This document shows positions 1 through 13,009 of a stretch of 64,000 nucleotides of DNA, piece by piece (the first letter of the stretch is position 1; the number at the start of each line of letters is the position of its first letter). The DNA is from Synchiropus splendidus. Lineage: Eukaryota > Chordata > Actinopteri > Syngnathiformes > Callionymidae. The translations under genes were made by a program, and so were the position numbers. The stretch is taken from NCBI RefSeq assembly GCF_027744825.2, contig NC_071334.1, positions 33,821,937 to 33,885,936 on the forward strand, in the 5' to 3' direction. Under the pieces are notes generated by a model that searched no databases, was not told the origin of the DNA, and worked only from the letters and a program-made list of their open reading frames with translations.

Positions 1-1894
1 GCCAAACCAGATGCAGTGCGGTGCGTTTGATGTCGGAACATAATCTGCCTCAACTACCAGACCAGGACCGGAGCCAAGGATTACGGGTCCTGGCAGAGGT
101 GCAAACAGAACCACGGGTGAACAGGACTGACCTGAAGCTGACAGACATCACAGCACCTCCAAAGTCTGACAAGACAGATGCAAAGTGATGAAGCCGGAAC
201 CAAGAGGTTCCACTCCTCAAATGTGCTCGGAGAGACAAGAAATTTATAAATTGTTTGTGGCTACAATTTGCTTTTGAAACATGGTCTTCCATCTGAATGT
301 CATGTGACTCGGGTCAGTCAGGCTCTCCAAGGGTCACAACTTTTAAGGTCAGGTCTGGAGAGCCATTGGCTTCTCTCCGTTTAATATAAAACTGGTAGAA
401 GATTGCGTTCCTCACTTCAGAGTCCAGGCGAGAAGCTTGTTCTCTCCTTGTTCCAGAGCTCAGGAGCGTTCAGGCGAGCTCAGCAGGATTTTCATACATT
501 TTTATGTGTGCGCTCCTCACTCGCCTCCTCGTCCTCCGCTCCAAAATTCTGGATCCAAATTGACTTCCTGTTGAATTAACCAGCCCGTCGACGTACCGGA
601 GCAGAAAATCCTGCGAGTGTGTCGGCCAACTGTGAGTTTATCAAACAGGAATCAGTCGCAGCCAATCAGGACGCAGCTCGTCAGCTCTCGGGTGAAACGT
701 CCCAAGTGGTTAGCGACCGCTCCTGAGATGGAGAGGTCAGAGGTCATGCTGGCCTCAGCTAGCGAGGACACTCCAGGAGTTGGTCTGAGGGGCGGTCACA
801 GGAGCTCTTTACAAATATACTGTCCAAGCACACGACACAAACTTTTGTGTTTGCGATTCCTGCTGTGAGTTCTGTTCCTGCAGGAGGATTCTTGTGTTGC
901 TGTGAAACTTCTGAAATCACTTTCTCCATACAAGTCACGATGGTCTCACGTGAGGAGGCCAGAGTTTGGTCAAGCCATTCGTGACTCCCGTTGTTGTTGC
1001 GGTCACACAGGAACTAAGTTGCTTCGGCTCATTTAGCATGCAGTCACCGCGGCCCGTGGCTAAACCCGGCAGCAGACCGGTGAAGTCTGTGTCTCTTGGC
1101 GGGATTTGTATGAAATATTAATGAACGGCCAGATTAGTTTGACTCCCCGCGGCCGGAGCTGTGTAATCCAGGCCGTGTCGGACGGCTGATAAGAAGGAGG
1201 GGTGTCAAAGGGACAGGAGCCAGGGGTGGCGACGGTTCCTCTAGCTCCGCCTCTTCCCTGGAAGGCAGGAAGTTGCTTTATTTTCAGATGAGTTTTCTTG
1301 AGACGGCGATAATCCTCCGTTATCAGTGGTCGCCAGGGTCGTGCCAAAACACATGGGGGAAGTTCTTTAAATTCTTCGACAATGTTAACAACAACAATTA
1401 AAATGGAGGATGGATTAAAAGACCCGTCAAATGAAGTTTTGTGACGTTCCCGATGGCAGTTGTGGATACGAGTTTTTTTTTACATTTATCTTTTCTCCAA
1501 ATGAGCGGTGACTGTGGTGAGTGCCGTCATACAAACAGACAGAAAAAACAATAACTTACATTTTGTTGCTAAAACATTATAAAATAGGGAAGAGTGTAAA
1601 AGACATTATGCTCTGCTATGACAGTGCCTAAAATATATTTTTGATTACATATGAATTCATTTAATATATTTTTTTATTTATTTTTGTAATAAATATTGGA
1701 TTTTTTAAAAATATGACAATTATTTTTTAGTCCTGTATTTTGAGGGACAAACTGTTGTCAAACAAATCACCATAACTTGTCGAAGGAATTTAATTTAAAA
1801 AGGCAGAACTAAGGGCCAAAGAAAACGATTTGAATGATGAGGAAAAGTCCTGTTTAGTGATATTTATTTTGTAGTTTTGCTCTGAACTCATGAG

Positions 1895-1970
1895 GGCCCA
1901 AAAAATCCATGCAAAGGACCATATGTGGCCCCGGGCCACACAGTCCACCACTGTGCTAATGGAACAACAG
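1895..1970 (+). repeat. Decayed hAT-like transposon end
   Basis: The stretch reads like the familiar vertebrate repeat end in which a 'counts/ignores gccaaatgtggccc cgggcc' core is followed by 'cacc..ctgtgctaat'. Here the core GTGGCCCCGGGCCACA sits at about 1924-1940, followed by CACCACTGTGCTAATG. A similar core is present at 22826-22905. Class assignment is from memory only. Confidence 0.35.
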
Positions 1971-4900
1971 GTAACCCACATTGGTCGTCACTTACTGGGA
2001 TTTGAACCCACAACTTCTGATTCTTAAGTTCTTAAGTCGCAGAGATTACACGTATTGCAATGGGGGGAAGACGAGATGGGTTGCCAGGGATCAAAGGAAG
2101 AGTTTTGAGACTGAAAAGAGAAGGGACTTGAAGGAAGCCAAAACCCTCGTTGAGTGTGTGGCTAAAATGATGGTGGCAGCGGACTGAAGACTGTTATTTT
2201 TCTGTCTTTGCACTTGACTTTTGAGGCATAATCTTCGCCAGGAATGGTAGATGCACTTGTTCTTCCCAACCTGAGGAGCAGGTCTGTTGCTCACCAGCAA
2301 GTCCAGTCTTATTATGGTATTCAATGTTTCTGACCCGGTGCAGCTGACGAGACCTGACCCTGCTGGTTCTGTGGCAGGAGAAGACGTTTCTGTTTCACTG
2401 GTGTGAAGGTTTATTACAGGCAGATCTTTCCCGACGTTTCATGTGAGATTAAGTGACGTGAGGAATCTTACACACACACACACGCACACACACTTCAAGG
2501 CGCAGTTTTAAATATCAAGGTGATCAGATGAAACTGTTTGTCTGTTTTCCCACTTGTGCCTCAACGTTCCCAAAACCAGCCTGAATATCATGATCAGGAA
2601 TCTTCTCCAGACATCTGAAGTGTCTGCGTTCGTAAATTTTGGTTCTCCGGCGCCTTACAGGCGGGTTTCGTCAGTGTTGGCGGCGAGGACGCACGTGGTT
2701 AATATTGCATTTGACTGGAGGGCACTGATGTTTGCTGAAGGAAGGAGGAGACGACCTGTTAGGTTTGATGAGCGCCTCAATATTTAAGGTTTGCTTTGCT
2801 GCCCCCTGCTGGTGTGGTGCTGTTGATCGTCCAGTAGGCAGTAGACTCTCAGCAGTAGTGAGGATTTTTAGGGGGTCAGATAAAACCCCTCTTCAGTACA
2901 TGGTCTGATTTTGACAGTGATAGTGGGACGCACCAGAGAAAGGACGTGTCAGAGGGAACTGCTGACTCAGCAACCTGAAAACCAGTTCTCACTTCTACTT
3001 TGCAGAGTTTCCCTGATCGTGATTCCATGTTTGTCGTGACGTCTGCATCGGTGCTCCTGTGAGATTTCGGGGAAAAGCTTTAGGCACCTCGGGGTGTGAA
3101 GTCACCTGTTCCGTTTCGTCTCGGCCGGCTGATGCGAGGTGGACAACGTTCCCGTCACGTCTTTGCAGATCAGAGCGACCCCTCATCCCGCGGGGGGATC
3201 TTCGGCTCCTCTCAGGGAATGCTGGGAATGATGGCGGCCATTGTTGACGCGGTGTGTGATTGGTGGAGCGTGTCGGCCGCTGACAGCCGGGACAAAGATT
3301 GGGGAGGAGGGGGGAGGACGCTCGACCAAGTAGAACTAATCCACCCTCTCCAGACCCCAGGACCCCCCTCTGAACCCCTCGCCATCTCCACACCCCTTTC
3401 CTCGTCTGCAGGGTCACAAAGAACTGAACCCTCATTTCACTTCAGTTCTCACGTTTAAATCCGCGTCTATTTGTTTTGGGGATTTCAGTTTTAGAAAAGT
3501 AATGAATCTCAACCAAGGAGCAAAATGATTCATTTTGACGCCATAAATCATAAAATGGAAAATGATGAATTGATATTTACTGTCACACCGCAGAATAAAT
3601 CGCCGAATCAAAAATTATTTGTGTAAAAATTCTACATTAACAGTTTCTATTTTTTTGTCCTCCGTAATGATACACATTTTTATTTTTATGATTAAAAAAA
3701 GTTTTAGAAAAGTACATAAAATAATCATTTGAGAGCTTTTTGAGATTTTAAGAAATTTTAATTGGCTGTTTAATGATTTTACACACGCAAAAAACTCTTA
3801 ACTTGAATTTAGATAAACAGTTTATTCACCAAAAGTAGAGTCCTTATTTTATGTTTCACTCTTAGAAGAAATACAGCTTTTTTAATTTCAAAGGTGATCT
3901 TTAAATTCCACTGTTTTTATTTCTTGATTCAAAACTGTGTCAAAGAATTTAAAACATGTAAAATATATATCTTATAATATTTTGCAATCATAAATGATCA
4001 TAATAATCATAATATTATATATATATATATATAAGTGGCCTACCGCTAACACAAAATTGACAAAATGAAATGTGAACCCCTTCTAGTTCAATGGCAGCCT
4101 ACAATCAAATAATACTTTACAACGTAAAAGCTACTGAGGGATTTAGCGAGGGTGATCCGTTCACCCTCTCCTGGCTGTCTGCTCCGGCCGGCAGGTTTTG
4201 GGTTTCACGCTCCAGAGTACAACAAATCAAATGCAGTTCACCTCTGACCTTTAATCCCAGCTGACACGCCCTGCTCACCTCCGCGCTTCATTGTTGACTT
4301 TCACTTTTTATATTTGTGTGTACTCAATGACGAGTCAGCACATTTTCAATCTGTGTGAGTGTGTATATCTGTTACGAGTGTAATTTGTGTGATCGTGTGC
4401 GTGTGTGTGTGTGTGTCAATACCCATATGTTATGTTACATGTGTAACAAACATGTAACAAACATGACCTGTTTTGTGAGGTCCTGTCTACATGTAGTGTG
4501 AGTGTGTGTGTCTGCTGTCATTTACGCAACTCTGAGTTTATGTGCAAGTTTATTTCAAATGTGTTTGTGCTTCTCTCTTATGCTAATCTGTGTGTGACTT
4601 TGTTGTGAGTGTTGCTTGCCTTCTTGTTTTGTGAGTCTCTGTTAGTACACTTAAGTGCGCTTGTGAAAATACACACGTGTGTAGTTTAGTGTCAGTGAAC
4701 CAACGTTTTGTTTGTTCAGTGGAAGAGATGTGACTGTTTGGCCTGTCACATTCATTAAAACCCTGCCTCTTCATTTTCCCTCCTTTTGTGTATTTGAAAT
4801 GGCTCAAACACAAACAAACAACAAACATCAGAATAGCAAACACGTGTGTTCACGCGTCGTAGTGTAAACTGTTAAGGAGGTCACATGACGCGCTGATTGG

Positions 4901-5574
4901 CTGATTAACTTTAATGAGGGGAAAACGAGAGCGTAATTATCCCTGTGCCTGCGTGTGTGTGTGTGTGTGTCAGAGGTGTCAGAGTTTCTGTCTTTATGAG
5001 GCCCGGGGGAGTCATCACTTCGGTGTGGCGGCTCTTGAGGGGAAACAGGTGTCCCCTGACGCAGCAGGGCCACAAAACCGTGGGGTAAAGCTCTGCTTGT
5101 CAAACTGAGGTCTGGGGACCATCCATGGGTCCCGAGGGTCCGACAGTCGGTCCAGAGCTGACAAAAAGAGCTGATTCATATTTGGGATAATTGTGGTTGG
5201 CAAACAAGCAACAGTGTAAAATGAGGTCATTACTGACGGTGTGTGTATGTGTGTGTCTGTGTGTGAGACTGACCCACAGAGAGGAGGTGTGACAGGTAGA
5301 GAGGTGCATCATGGGAGGCAATGGCCATGCTCCAAAAATCAGTCTTGACACACACACTGACACACAATCAGTATGATTGACATCCCTGATAGCTCCCCTC
5401 CTTGTTGCCAGGGCGACTGGGTCCCGCTCTGTTAGCTCGTCTCAATTGGATGGATCTACCTGCCAATCAAACACAGCGGCCTTGTGCCCGCCCCCCTGGG
5501 ACCCGGAGCTGGTGACTCCCAAAAATCAGTAGCTCTTGGACTTTCTCCTTTGCTCCATTCAACTTTAATGTCTT

Positions 5575-6005
5575 TACTTCCTGGTCCCCTTTCCATCCCT
5601 CACCTTTTCCCTTCCTTCTCTTCCCCACCTCCTTTCCTTCCCTCATCTCCTTGCCTTCCTTCAGGTCCTCACCTTCTCCCTTAATTCACTTCCTCACCTC
5701 CTTGCCTTCCCTCAATTCCTCACTTTCTTGCACTCCATTCCCTCCTCTCTTCCTTCACCTCCTCAGCTCCTTTCCTTCCCTCACCTCCTACCTTCCTTCA
5801 CTTCCTCACCTCCTCCCCTTCATTCCCACCCTCCACACTCATCTCACGTTTACACCTCCTCAGTCTGACAAGCACACCTCTCTTTTCATCTCATACTCTT
5901 CACTCATCACCCTCGCTTTATCTCCCACGTCTCTCTGTCCATCTCTGACCTCCTGCTGTCATCTTCCTCCTTCCCCTCCTCCTCCTCACCTCACATCACC
6001 TCGGC
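5575..6005. repeat. Pyrimidine-rich degenerate minisatellite
   Basis: For over 400 bp the plus strand is almost only C and T. Imperfect units built on 'cctcacctccttgccttccct' recur about every 20-30 bases. Long open frames across it (for example 5651-6019) are a by-product of the missing purines and are not genes. Confidence 0.75.
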
Positions 6006-6137
6006 CCGTCACTCTTTAGCGCCGAGAGAGTCGGTGCTGATGTGGACGACTGAACACAGAGGCAGCGAGGGGCGACAACAGTAGGGAGGGAAGAAACCAG
6101 TGGAAGGTCAGACGTGACTCTTCACCCACTCTCGCCC

Positions 6138-6304
6138 CTCCCTCCCTCCCTCCCTCCTCCTCACCCGTTCCTCCTGCTGTCACCTGATGAGCTTTGAAGT
6201 CCCAACAAGGTGGCCGAGTGTTTGATGCTGCAGCGGCTGCAGCTGCATTTGTTGCTGCAGCGTTCAAAGCTGTAGCTCGGGTGGGTAAGGGAGGGAGGGA
6301 GGAG
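6138..6304. repeat. Inverted (CCCT)n / (GGGA)n pair
   Basis: A CCTCCCTCCCTCCCT run at 6138-6160 is matched by a GGGAGGGAGGGAGG run at 6290-6304. The two can pair with each other across about 130 bp, and each can form a G-quadruplex on one strand. Confidence 0.6.
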
Positions 6305-7260
6305 TGAAAGGGAGTGAGGCCAGAGCAGAACTATTTATATTTATGGTGAAACAATCTCTCCTGCCAGTTTTATTGTCCTGAAGCCGCAGGGTCTCATTAG
6401 AGCTTGTTAAGCCAGTTGCTGCATCTTAAGTCCTCTGTCGCCACGGCGACCCACGAGGCAGTGACTGCCATCACAGCCTTTATGAACCTGGAAAACATCA
6501 CCAGGCGCGGCCTTTTCACCCGCTGCACTTTAGTCGCAGAAGTCACCATGGCGACTCTGGAACACAACCGGTCGGAGGAGCAACTACTCAGCGAAGATTG
6601 AGATGAAATACTGTGAAGCTCCGCCCACATCTGGAGCTCTCTCCCGCCTCCTTCCTTTACTCGTGAACCAGATACGAACTTCCCCAGCTGGTGAAGGAGC
6701 TCATCGGTAACCTCCAACTAAGAACCAAGGTCTCGGTTCTAGAGGAGCTGTTCCTCCTCAACTTACCTCAGCATCTGCTGAGAATTTCGGGTCATTCATT
6801 CATTGCATGTCACTTTGGGACTCTGTCACAGCTACAGAGGGGAAGGGGTGGGGGTCCAAATATCCGGTCCGTCGAAGAGCATGATATACTCAGGGTTTAA
6901 ATGATGATGTGACAATCGCATGACACTGCTTTTGATTATTATTAAAATGTATATTTTTGTCATTACATTTTCTTTTTTTCATATTTTCAGAGTAGTCAAA
7001 ACATGCAATACACAAAGTATCAAAATGGAATAATTAAAAAATGAATACGTAATGAAAGAAATTGAACAAAAACAATTCATTTAAAAAAAATATGAAATAT
7101 ACATTTTAACTTTAAATTTTATTAACTAAAATTAGAATTAAAATTAAAGAAGACAGAAAATAAAATAAATAATCATAAACAGAAAAATGGAACTTAATAT
7201 ATGTTTAGAAACACTAAAGAATATTTTCATAAAGACATCAGAATTTTTTTTTTTTGATGA

Positions 7261-7352
7261 TAACGTGGAATATATATATATATATGGTTTAAATTAATGT
7301 TTCATTAATTTATGTTTATATATATACATATGGTTTAAATTAATGTTTCATT
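7261..7352. repeat. AT-rich stretch with a duplicated 23 bp segment
   Basis: The segment ATGGTTTAAATTAATGTTTC plus ATT occurs at 7284-7306 and again at 7330-7352, each preceded by a short (TA)n run. This looks like a small tandem duplication of about 46 bp inside an AT-rich block. Confidence 0.7.
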
Positions 7353-8223
7353 TAAGTTAATTGCCACAAAAAGGACAAAGACATAACACGTAAAACAAAA
7401 TATTTTATTATACAATTACATTTATTTAACATGCTTACAAATTAAGAGGGTAATGTGTTTTATTGAATTAAAAATCTGATTTGAAGAAGAAAAACTGTCT
7501 AAACAATCAACACGATATGTCATTTTGACGTTCAAAACTAAATTAATTGAGTGTAAATATAAGCAAATCCATCGTGTGCCTCAGTGGAGCTCAGTCTCTG
7601 CCTATTTCAAACCGACGAGCACATCAGGAAGTGTTTGTAATGTTCGAGTGTCAAGGTAAACATTTGCTGAGCGCGGCAACAAAGAGCGGCTTGTCAGGGT
7701 TCACTTGCACTGCAGCTGCTGAATCTGGGCAGAGTTTATTAAATCTGAGGTTTAACCCAAATTAAAGAGGTCAACTTGATGGTCTTTGAAATTAAAATCC
7801 CGCCCCGGCTGTAATCCAGACCTGCCTCAGTGGCCAGCACATGTTTTCTCCAGCAGGTCCGGCCGCTCTGATCCCACTAAACCTCCGTGAAATGACTGTA
7901 AACTCTCGTCCCTCTCAGATGATTCCCGGTCATAATTGTGGGATTTTCCGCCACAGACGTGTGAAGCGTCTGTCCATCGACACTCTGGCGGCTAATGGAC
8001 TTGATAAAGAGGCGTCGGGCCGCCTGGGAGCTCTGAGACCCTCCAACCTTGTTCGGGAATTCCAATATCTCACGATTCCAGGTTCTCCGTTTTTTTCCTC
8101 TCTGACTTTAATAAACGTGTCAGAGGATAATGCCACTCCGCCGTGTTTTACAACCCCATTTTCCACCACTTAAATGTTTCATACAGAACTAGGAAGGCGC
8201 CGGTTCTTGAAGGCCTAATGGGT

Positions 8224-8290
8224 TGCAAAGTACACTGTTCAGTCAGAACATTATGACCACCTGTCTAGTAGTTTGTTGCACTCTCTCTTA
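8224..8290 (+). repeat. Fragment of a common teleost interspersed repeat
   Basis: The phrase ACATTATGACCACCTGTCTA resembles the start of a repeat often seen in fish genomes ('aacattatgaccacctgcctaat...'). The remainder to about 8600 is too decayed to define an end. A weaker match (GTTATGACCACCC) occurs near 29405. Class not assigned. Confidence 0.4.
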
Positions 8291-9962
8291 TTAAGCAGGA
8301 AGTGCTCTCTGCTTTGTGTAGCCCGATGCTTGGGACAAATATACGTTTCACAATGAAGTGACTCACATCTGCACCTCGCTTTGTTCACCACATGGGGCAC
8401 TGACATCTGCTAAGGGGTTGATTGACAGCTGAGGATGATTGGGGTCTCAGGGTCTGCTTGAGAGGAGGGGTCCCAGCCTGTGTGTGACGACCTCACACCA
8501 CACAACAAAGCAGGAGTCTTGTGTTGTCAGTGACAGTGAGGTGGGGTGGGGCTAGTGCTTGACTGACAGCTGGTGAGCCTGCTCCCTGAATTTGTCACTG
8601 CTGACCTGAAGAACATATGACACAGTGAACTTTGGCCTTGTTTCAGCGCCATGGTATTCTGGGTAATCGAGACATCCGTGTTGTCGGGCCAAAGGGGTCA
8701 GTGTGGCGTTGTGGCGCTGACAAGTCATTTGAGGGGCTAATCAACAAGAGACGGAGGACTCGAGTTAGTTCCGGCTCTTGTTTCGTGGAGTGGGACAACA
8801 AAGATTTTGGAGCTACATACAGAGCTGCCGTTCTCACAGAAGAGACCTACGAGGTAGCTAGCATGCTGCCAAGTCAGTGCTGTGAATTAAGATGAATTTT
8901 TGCTGATTCTCGGAGTCCAACAAGTCTACAAACCACCTGTGGTACCCAAGCTTTGTTCGTCTGGGTGTGTGCAACTCAACAATGTCATCAGTCCTACACA
9001 CTCGCAAGTGTCAGTGCCATGGTCTCGCTTAGATGTATAGGACTCCACTGCTCTCTACTCTCTTGCTCATCCCAGGAGCCAAGCCTCCTGAGCTTGAGGA
9101 GTCCAACTCGCCATGATCCAGACCAACATCCTGTATTATCTACTCAAGTAATGAATCCAATGTGAGGTTGCACCTCACAGACTCCTGAGCCTCACCAACT
9201 CAAGAGTGTTTTCAAGATAGCTCCCGGCAGGTGTAGACTCAATATCAGCTCTGCTTCATAACAGTCATCACATGATACCCCATATGAAGTGACCTCATTT
9301 TCCACTGTTGCCCATTACGGTGTGACAACTCCATTCTTCTAAATGTCTTCCCAACAAGTCGGGTGATGCCAATAGTCCAACAACGTGAGTTTCTGGAGGT
9401 GATGAAATTTGTTTTCACAGACTCACTGCTTCTAACTAAGGTGAGCTACTGGTTGATGAGTCAAGACATATTTCCTCTGAAGCTTTGAAGAGTCAATTCC
9501 ACCTTTGTGAGACTCTCAAGCTGCGAGTCAGTGAAGGCAGATCCCTGAGTCTTTGGTTTGGTGTTGAGTTGGACAGATGTGTCGTGATTTATTCCAAGAC
9601 CACGTATGGGTCTTCGTGGTAAGCGGAGCCTCGGTACGCTGAGTCATGTTTCGTGTGTGAAGATGATACCCCTGCGTGTTCTGGACGTTACACGCTTTCG
9701 GAATGTGGTGAGCAGACGTTTACAGAGGCGTTTGTCAGGTGGCAGCATCAGGCTTGATGTCTCCTGTATTTATGAGTTCCAGTCATGAGGGTGGGAGGGA
9801 GGCACTGAGTCTCAGAAGGAAGTTAGCTTAACTGACATAGTATCAAAATCGCCCTCTCTGAAACTCTGTGATTGATTTTCTGTTCTCCTTTAACATAGTC
9901 TTCATTTACAACCGTCTTGCTCAAACACTACATCCTCTCTATATATTTTATGCGACTGCGTA

Positions 9963-9966
<4 letters not shown>

Positions 9967-10014
<48 letters not shown>
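9967..10014. repeat. (AT)24 microsatellite
   Basis: An uninterrupted AT dinucleotide run of 48 bp, flanked by unique AT-rich sequence. Confidence 0.97.
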
Positions 10015-10018
<4 letters not shown>

Positions 10019-10086
10019 CATTATATGACTGAAAAGAATGAAAAGAAGCTGACTTCTAGAAAATGAAGTGGAAAGAAAGCCAATCG

Positions 10087-10252
10087 TGGAGCTAAAAAAG
10101 GGTTTTCAGTGCAAAATAGTTTTGAATCCCCCTTGAAAAGTATAACAAAAAACAAATCTTTTTTCTCTCTTCAAACCTTTTTTGGAGATTGAAGATTTTT
10201 GTTGATTTAAATCTTTTTTGGATTCAAAACTACTGAACCTGTATTAGCTCCA
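10087..10252. mobile_element. Palindromic, MITE-like inverted repeat
   Basis: The left edge begins TGGAGCTAA and continues through TTCAGT to AGTTTTGAATCC (ending about 10129). The right edge is its reverse complement: GGATTCAAAACTACTGAA (from about 10220) through to TTAGCTCCA at 10252. Arms are about 35-43 bp with a few indels and enclose about 90 bp of AT-rich sequence. The structure fits a non-autonomous element or a large cruciform. No clear target-site duplication is visible. Confidence 0.5.
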
Positions 10253-10552
10253 CAGAAATTCAATAGGTGGTTTAAAGGTGTTCAAAACACAGCTTAACTT
10301 GATTTGTGTTAGGAAAAACATGGATGTTTAATCGGGTTATTCAGAGATACTTGAACCCCAACATCCATGCTGAGGTAGAGCTCAGGAGAGGAGAGTCACA
10401 GTGTTCCTCAGTGTTTTAGGACATTTAGAAAAGTGACATTTAATGAACAAAAGTCCTTTTTAGCTCCAATCAGGATGAGGGAGGGAAGTGAGAGGAAGGT
10501 TTGTGTTGGAGGGAAGCTGTTGATGTGTTGCACCAGCAACTGTCCTTTAGCC

Positions 10553-10586
10553 GTGTGTGTGTGTGTGTGTGTACGTGTGTGTGTGG
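10553..10586. repeat. (GT)n microsatellite
   Basis: A GT run broken once by a TAC step. It explains the spurious Val/Cys- and His/Thr-rich frames on the two strands here. Confidence 0.9.
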
Positions 10587-13009
10587 TACCAGTAGTTGGA
10601 TCCGGCTCCTGGACTGGATCAGATAGTCTTGTCTTCCATCTTGTAGCTGCTTGTTTGAGCCTGTAGGAAACACTGTAGGTATTATGTGTGAGTCTGTCAG
10701 GACGGACTCCAGTTACACTCACGAGACGACAATGGAGGGCGGCGTATCTCCAGCGGGCATCGGTCATGTGACACGGGTCCAAACAGCTAGGGACAGGAAT
10801 AATGGCAGGTCTCTCTGCAGTTGGAAGCTGTGAGATGAGCTCAAGTTAATTAAATCAGCCAGTCAGTGGGAGACTATCGGGACCAGGGTCACTCACAACC
10901 ACAGTCGTGTTTACCTGTCAGTGTGGTTGCATGTCCAGAATGTAATTGCTCCCAGATCTGTCACAGTTTTTGTGGTCATGAGACAACAGTTTTTGTTTTG
11001 CTTGATTAGGGTAAAGGAGCAAAAGGAGAGAAACATGGATGGAATAGATATGAATAAATAAATAAAAATACTTCCAATAATTGATAATATGTAAAAAAGA
11101 CAAAACACTCCCGATATCAAGAAAAGCAAGTGAGGAAAATCTGCAGAAGGCTTGATCAAACGTTTTACACAAAACTAGACTGAGGAGAAAAATATTGATA
11201 TTGAAAAAGAGGCCCCTGAATCTCTGGACTTGGCTTGCTCCGGCTGTGGGCCGGGTTTAACTCCCCAAGTTTTCTCATTTAGGGCTCTAATGACAGGAGG
11301 TATCACTCTGCACTGATGAAAAAGTCTTGTTGTTTGTCATGTTTGTGACTCCAACTCAAATGAAGGCCAGCTCAGCGCCACCTCCCCTCTGGAACCTGAA
11401 CTGCGGGACGGGACAGACCTGAACCCACGTCAGCTCCGTCCTGTTTCATCAGGACGTTCATTCGTCAGCTGGTCCTCCTGATTACTTTCTGGGATTGTGG
11501 GTCTGTCAGGGCGGCTGAGGAATGACCCGGGCCCCGCCCTCGGACCTGGATCCAATCCCTGGCAGACCCAGATTACACAGTAAATCACCCTGAGGCATGC
11601 TGGGAGCTGTGACATCACGGCGAGGCTGCGCTGCAGCTGCTGGACGTTTCCAAAAGCAAATGTGGTGTGAAAATGGGTTTGAAGAAGAGAAGGCAGGGAG
11701 ACCAGCTCAACGCCTGCTGTTTTGTCCGACTGAAGCAGACATATAAACGTCTGGACACACGCACAAAGAATACATTCATGCGTAGAACACCAAATCCTAC
11801 AGCAGCACCTTTGACTGCAGGAAGAGCAAGTCAACCAGGACTAGTCCTGGGTGTAATCTGAGATGATACAACATTTATTTAAATTTTTATGAAAGTAAAC
11901 AAAAAAACTAATTTGTTGACTTATTTATTCAATAATCCTTAAACAAAAGAAAAAAACAGCACATTAAAACTGATTGAGAAAAATGAAAGGAAAAAAAATG
12001 AATAGAACTGCAGAATTCATTTTTCCCATCGAGCTCTTGTCAGAGTGAGGTTTCTGCTCAGCGGCTGAATGATGATGATGATGATGAAGATGGTGGTGGG
12101 GAACCCGGGGCCCCGTTTGCCCTGCAGCGCTCCGTCCCATTAGAGCGATGAGTAATGACGTGAGAGCTTGAAGGGACAAGAGTTCGCGATCATGGCGCTC
12201 GCTCTCCGGGCTGTTAGCGTAACCCGATCCCCACGCTAACCCAGTTAGCCTGCACTTTGCTAATGGTGTTAAAGAAGACGAAGAGGGCGCGGCGAGGAGG
12301 AACGCTCTCACGCCGTCAGGATGGTTTCTATTTGGCAGGATGCTCCTCCGCGGCCGCCCTGATTGACCCCCGAAACTCAATCAGGATGCTGCGTTCAGGT
12401 CATCAGGAATAATCAGTGTCGTGATTCAGCAACTCTCCGTCAAACGTGGCGTTTTAAAGCATTAGGACGTGAAATGTGGAGGCGAGCAGGAGCCAAAAAT
12501 AGTTCTGGTGTTGCAGAGCTTTTAAGGAGCTTTCGGGAAGACGGCGGGCCGACGACACCACCAGATTCCTAAAAAGTGACATGATCGCAGATGAACATTT
12601 CCAGTGATTTGAAAGTCACGTCGACTTACACAACGTTACACAACATTTCATCGCCATTGACAAACTTTGTCTGGCAAAGAGAGTTTTGGAAAATATGGAG
12701 TTAAATTCTGTAAATAGTCGACTCAAAGGATCTTATTATTAATTTATCTGGCTTGTATCAAATTTCAACCTTTGAATACCAAGTTATGACTTAAAACATT
12801 GTGAATTCATTTGAACATGCACGGACAGTTGAGTGTTGAAAATGTCAGGATCGAAAAACTAAAGGAATATTGCACTGATACGTGTTTGTGTTGCCATTAT
12901 TATTCACTGAACATTTCACTATCGCGTAATCATTTAAATCATCAAAAATAAATGATAGGAATGAAAAAAAAATGACTGAAGTGTTATGTTTTTTTGGACT
13001 CAGTCAGAA

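Noticed and set aside
1975..2060. tRNA-like stretch on the minus strand, with GGGTTCAAATCCCA resembling a T arm and GACTTAAGAA resembling a Leu anticodon arm
   Set aside because: No acceptor stem or D arm could be folded around it and spacing is wrong. At most it is a decayed tRNA-derived SINE piece.
2995..3435. 146-codon minus-strand frame
   Set aside because: GC-rich sequence gives long frames on both strands here; no domain, no splice partner, Arg/Pro-biased composition.
4430..4470. Short repeat of ACATGTAACAA words as a possible regulatory array
   Set aside because: Only two copies of a 12 bp word next to GT-rich sequence; best explained by slippage.
5651..6019. 122-codon plus-strand frame
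   Set aside because: By-product of a purine-poor tract with few stop codons.
11430..11834. 134-codon minus-strand frame with many cysteines
   Set aside because: No recognisable domain; composition reflects repeated TGC/TGT words. No matching exon nearby.
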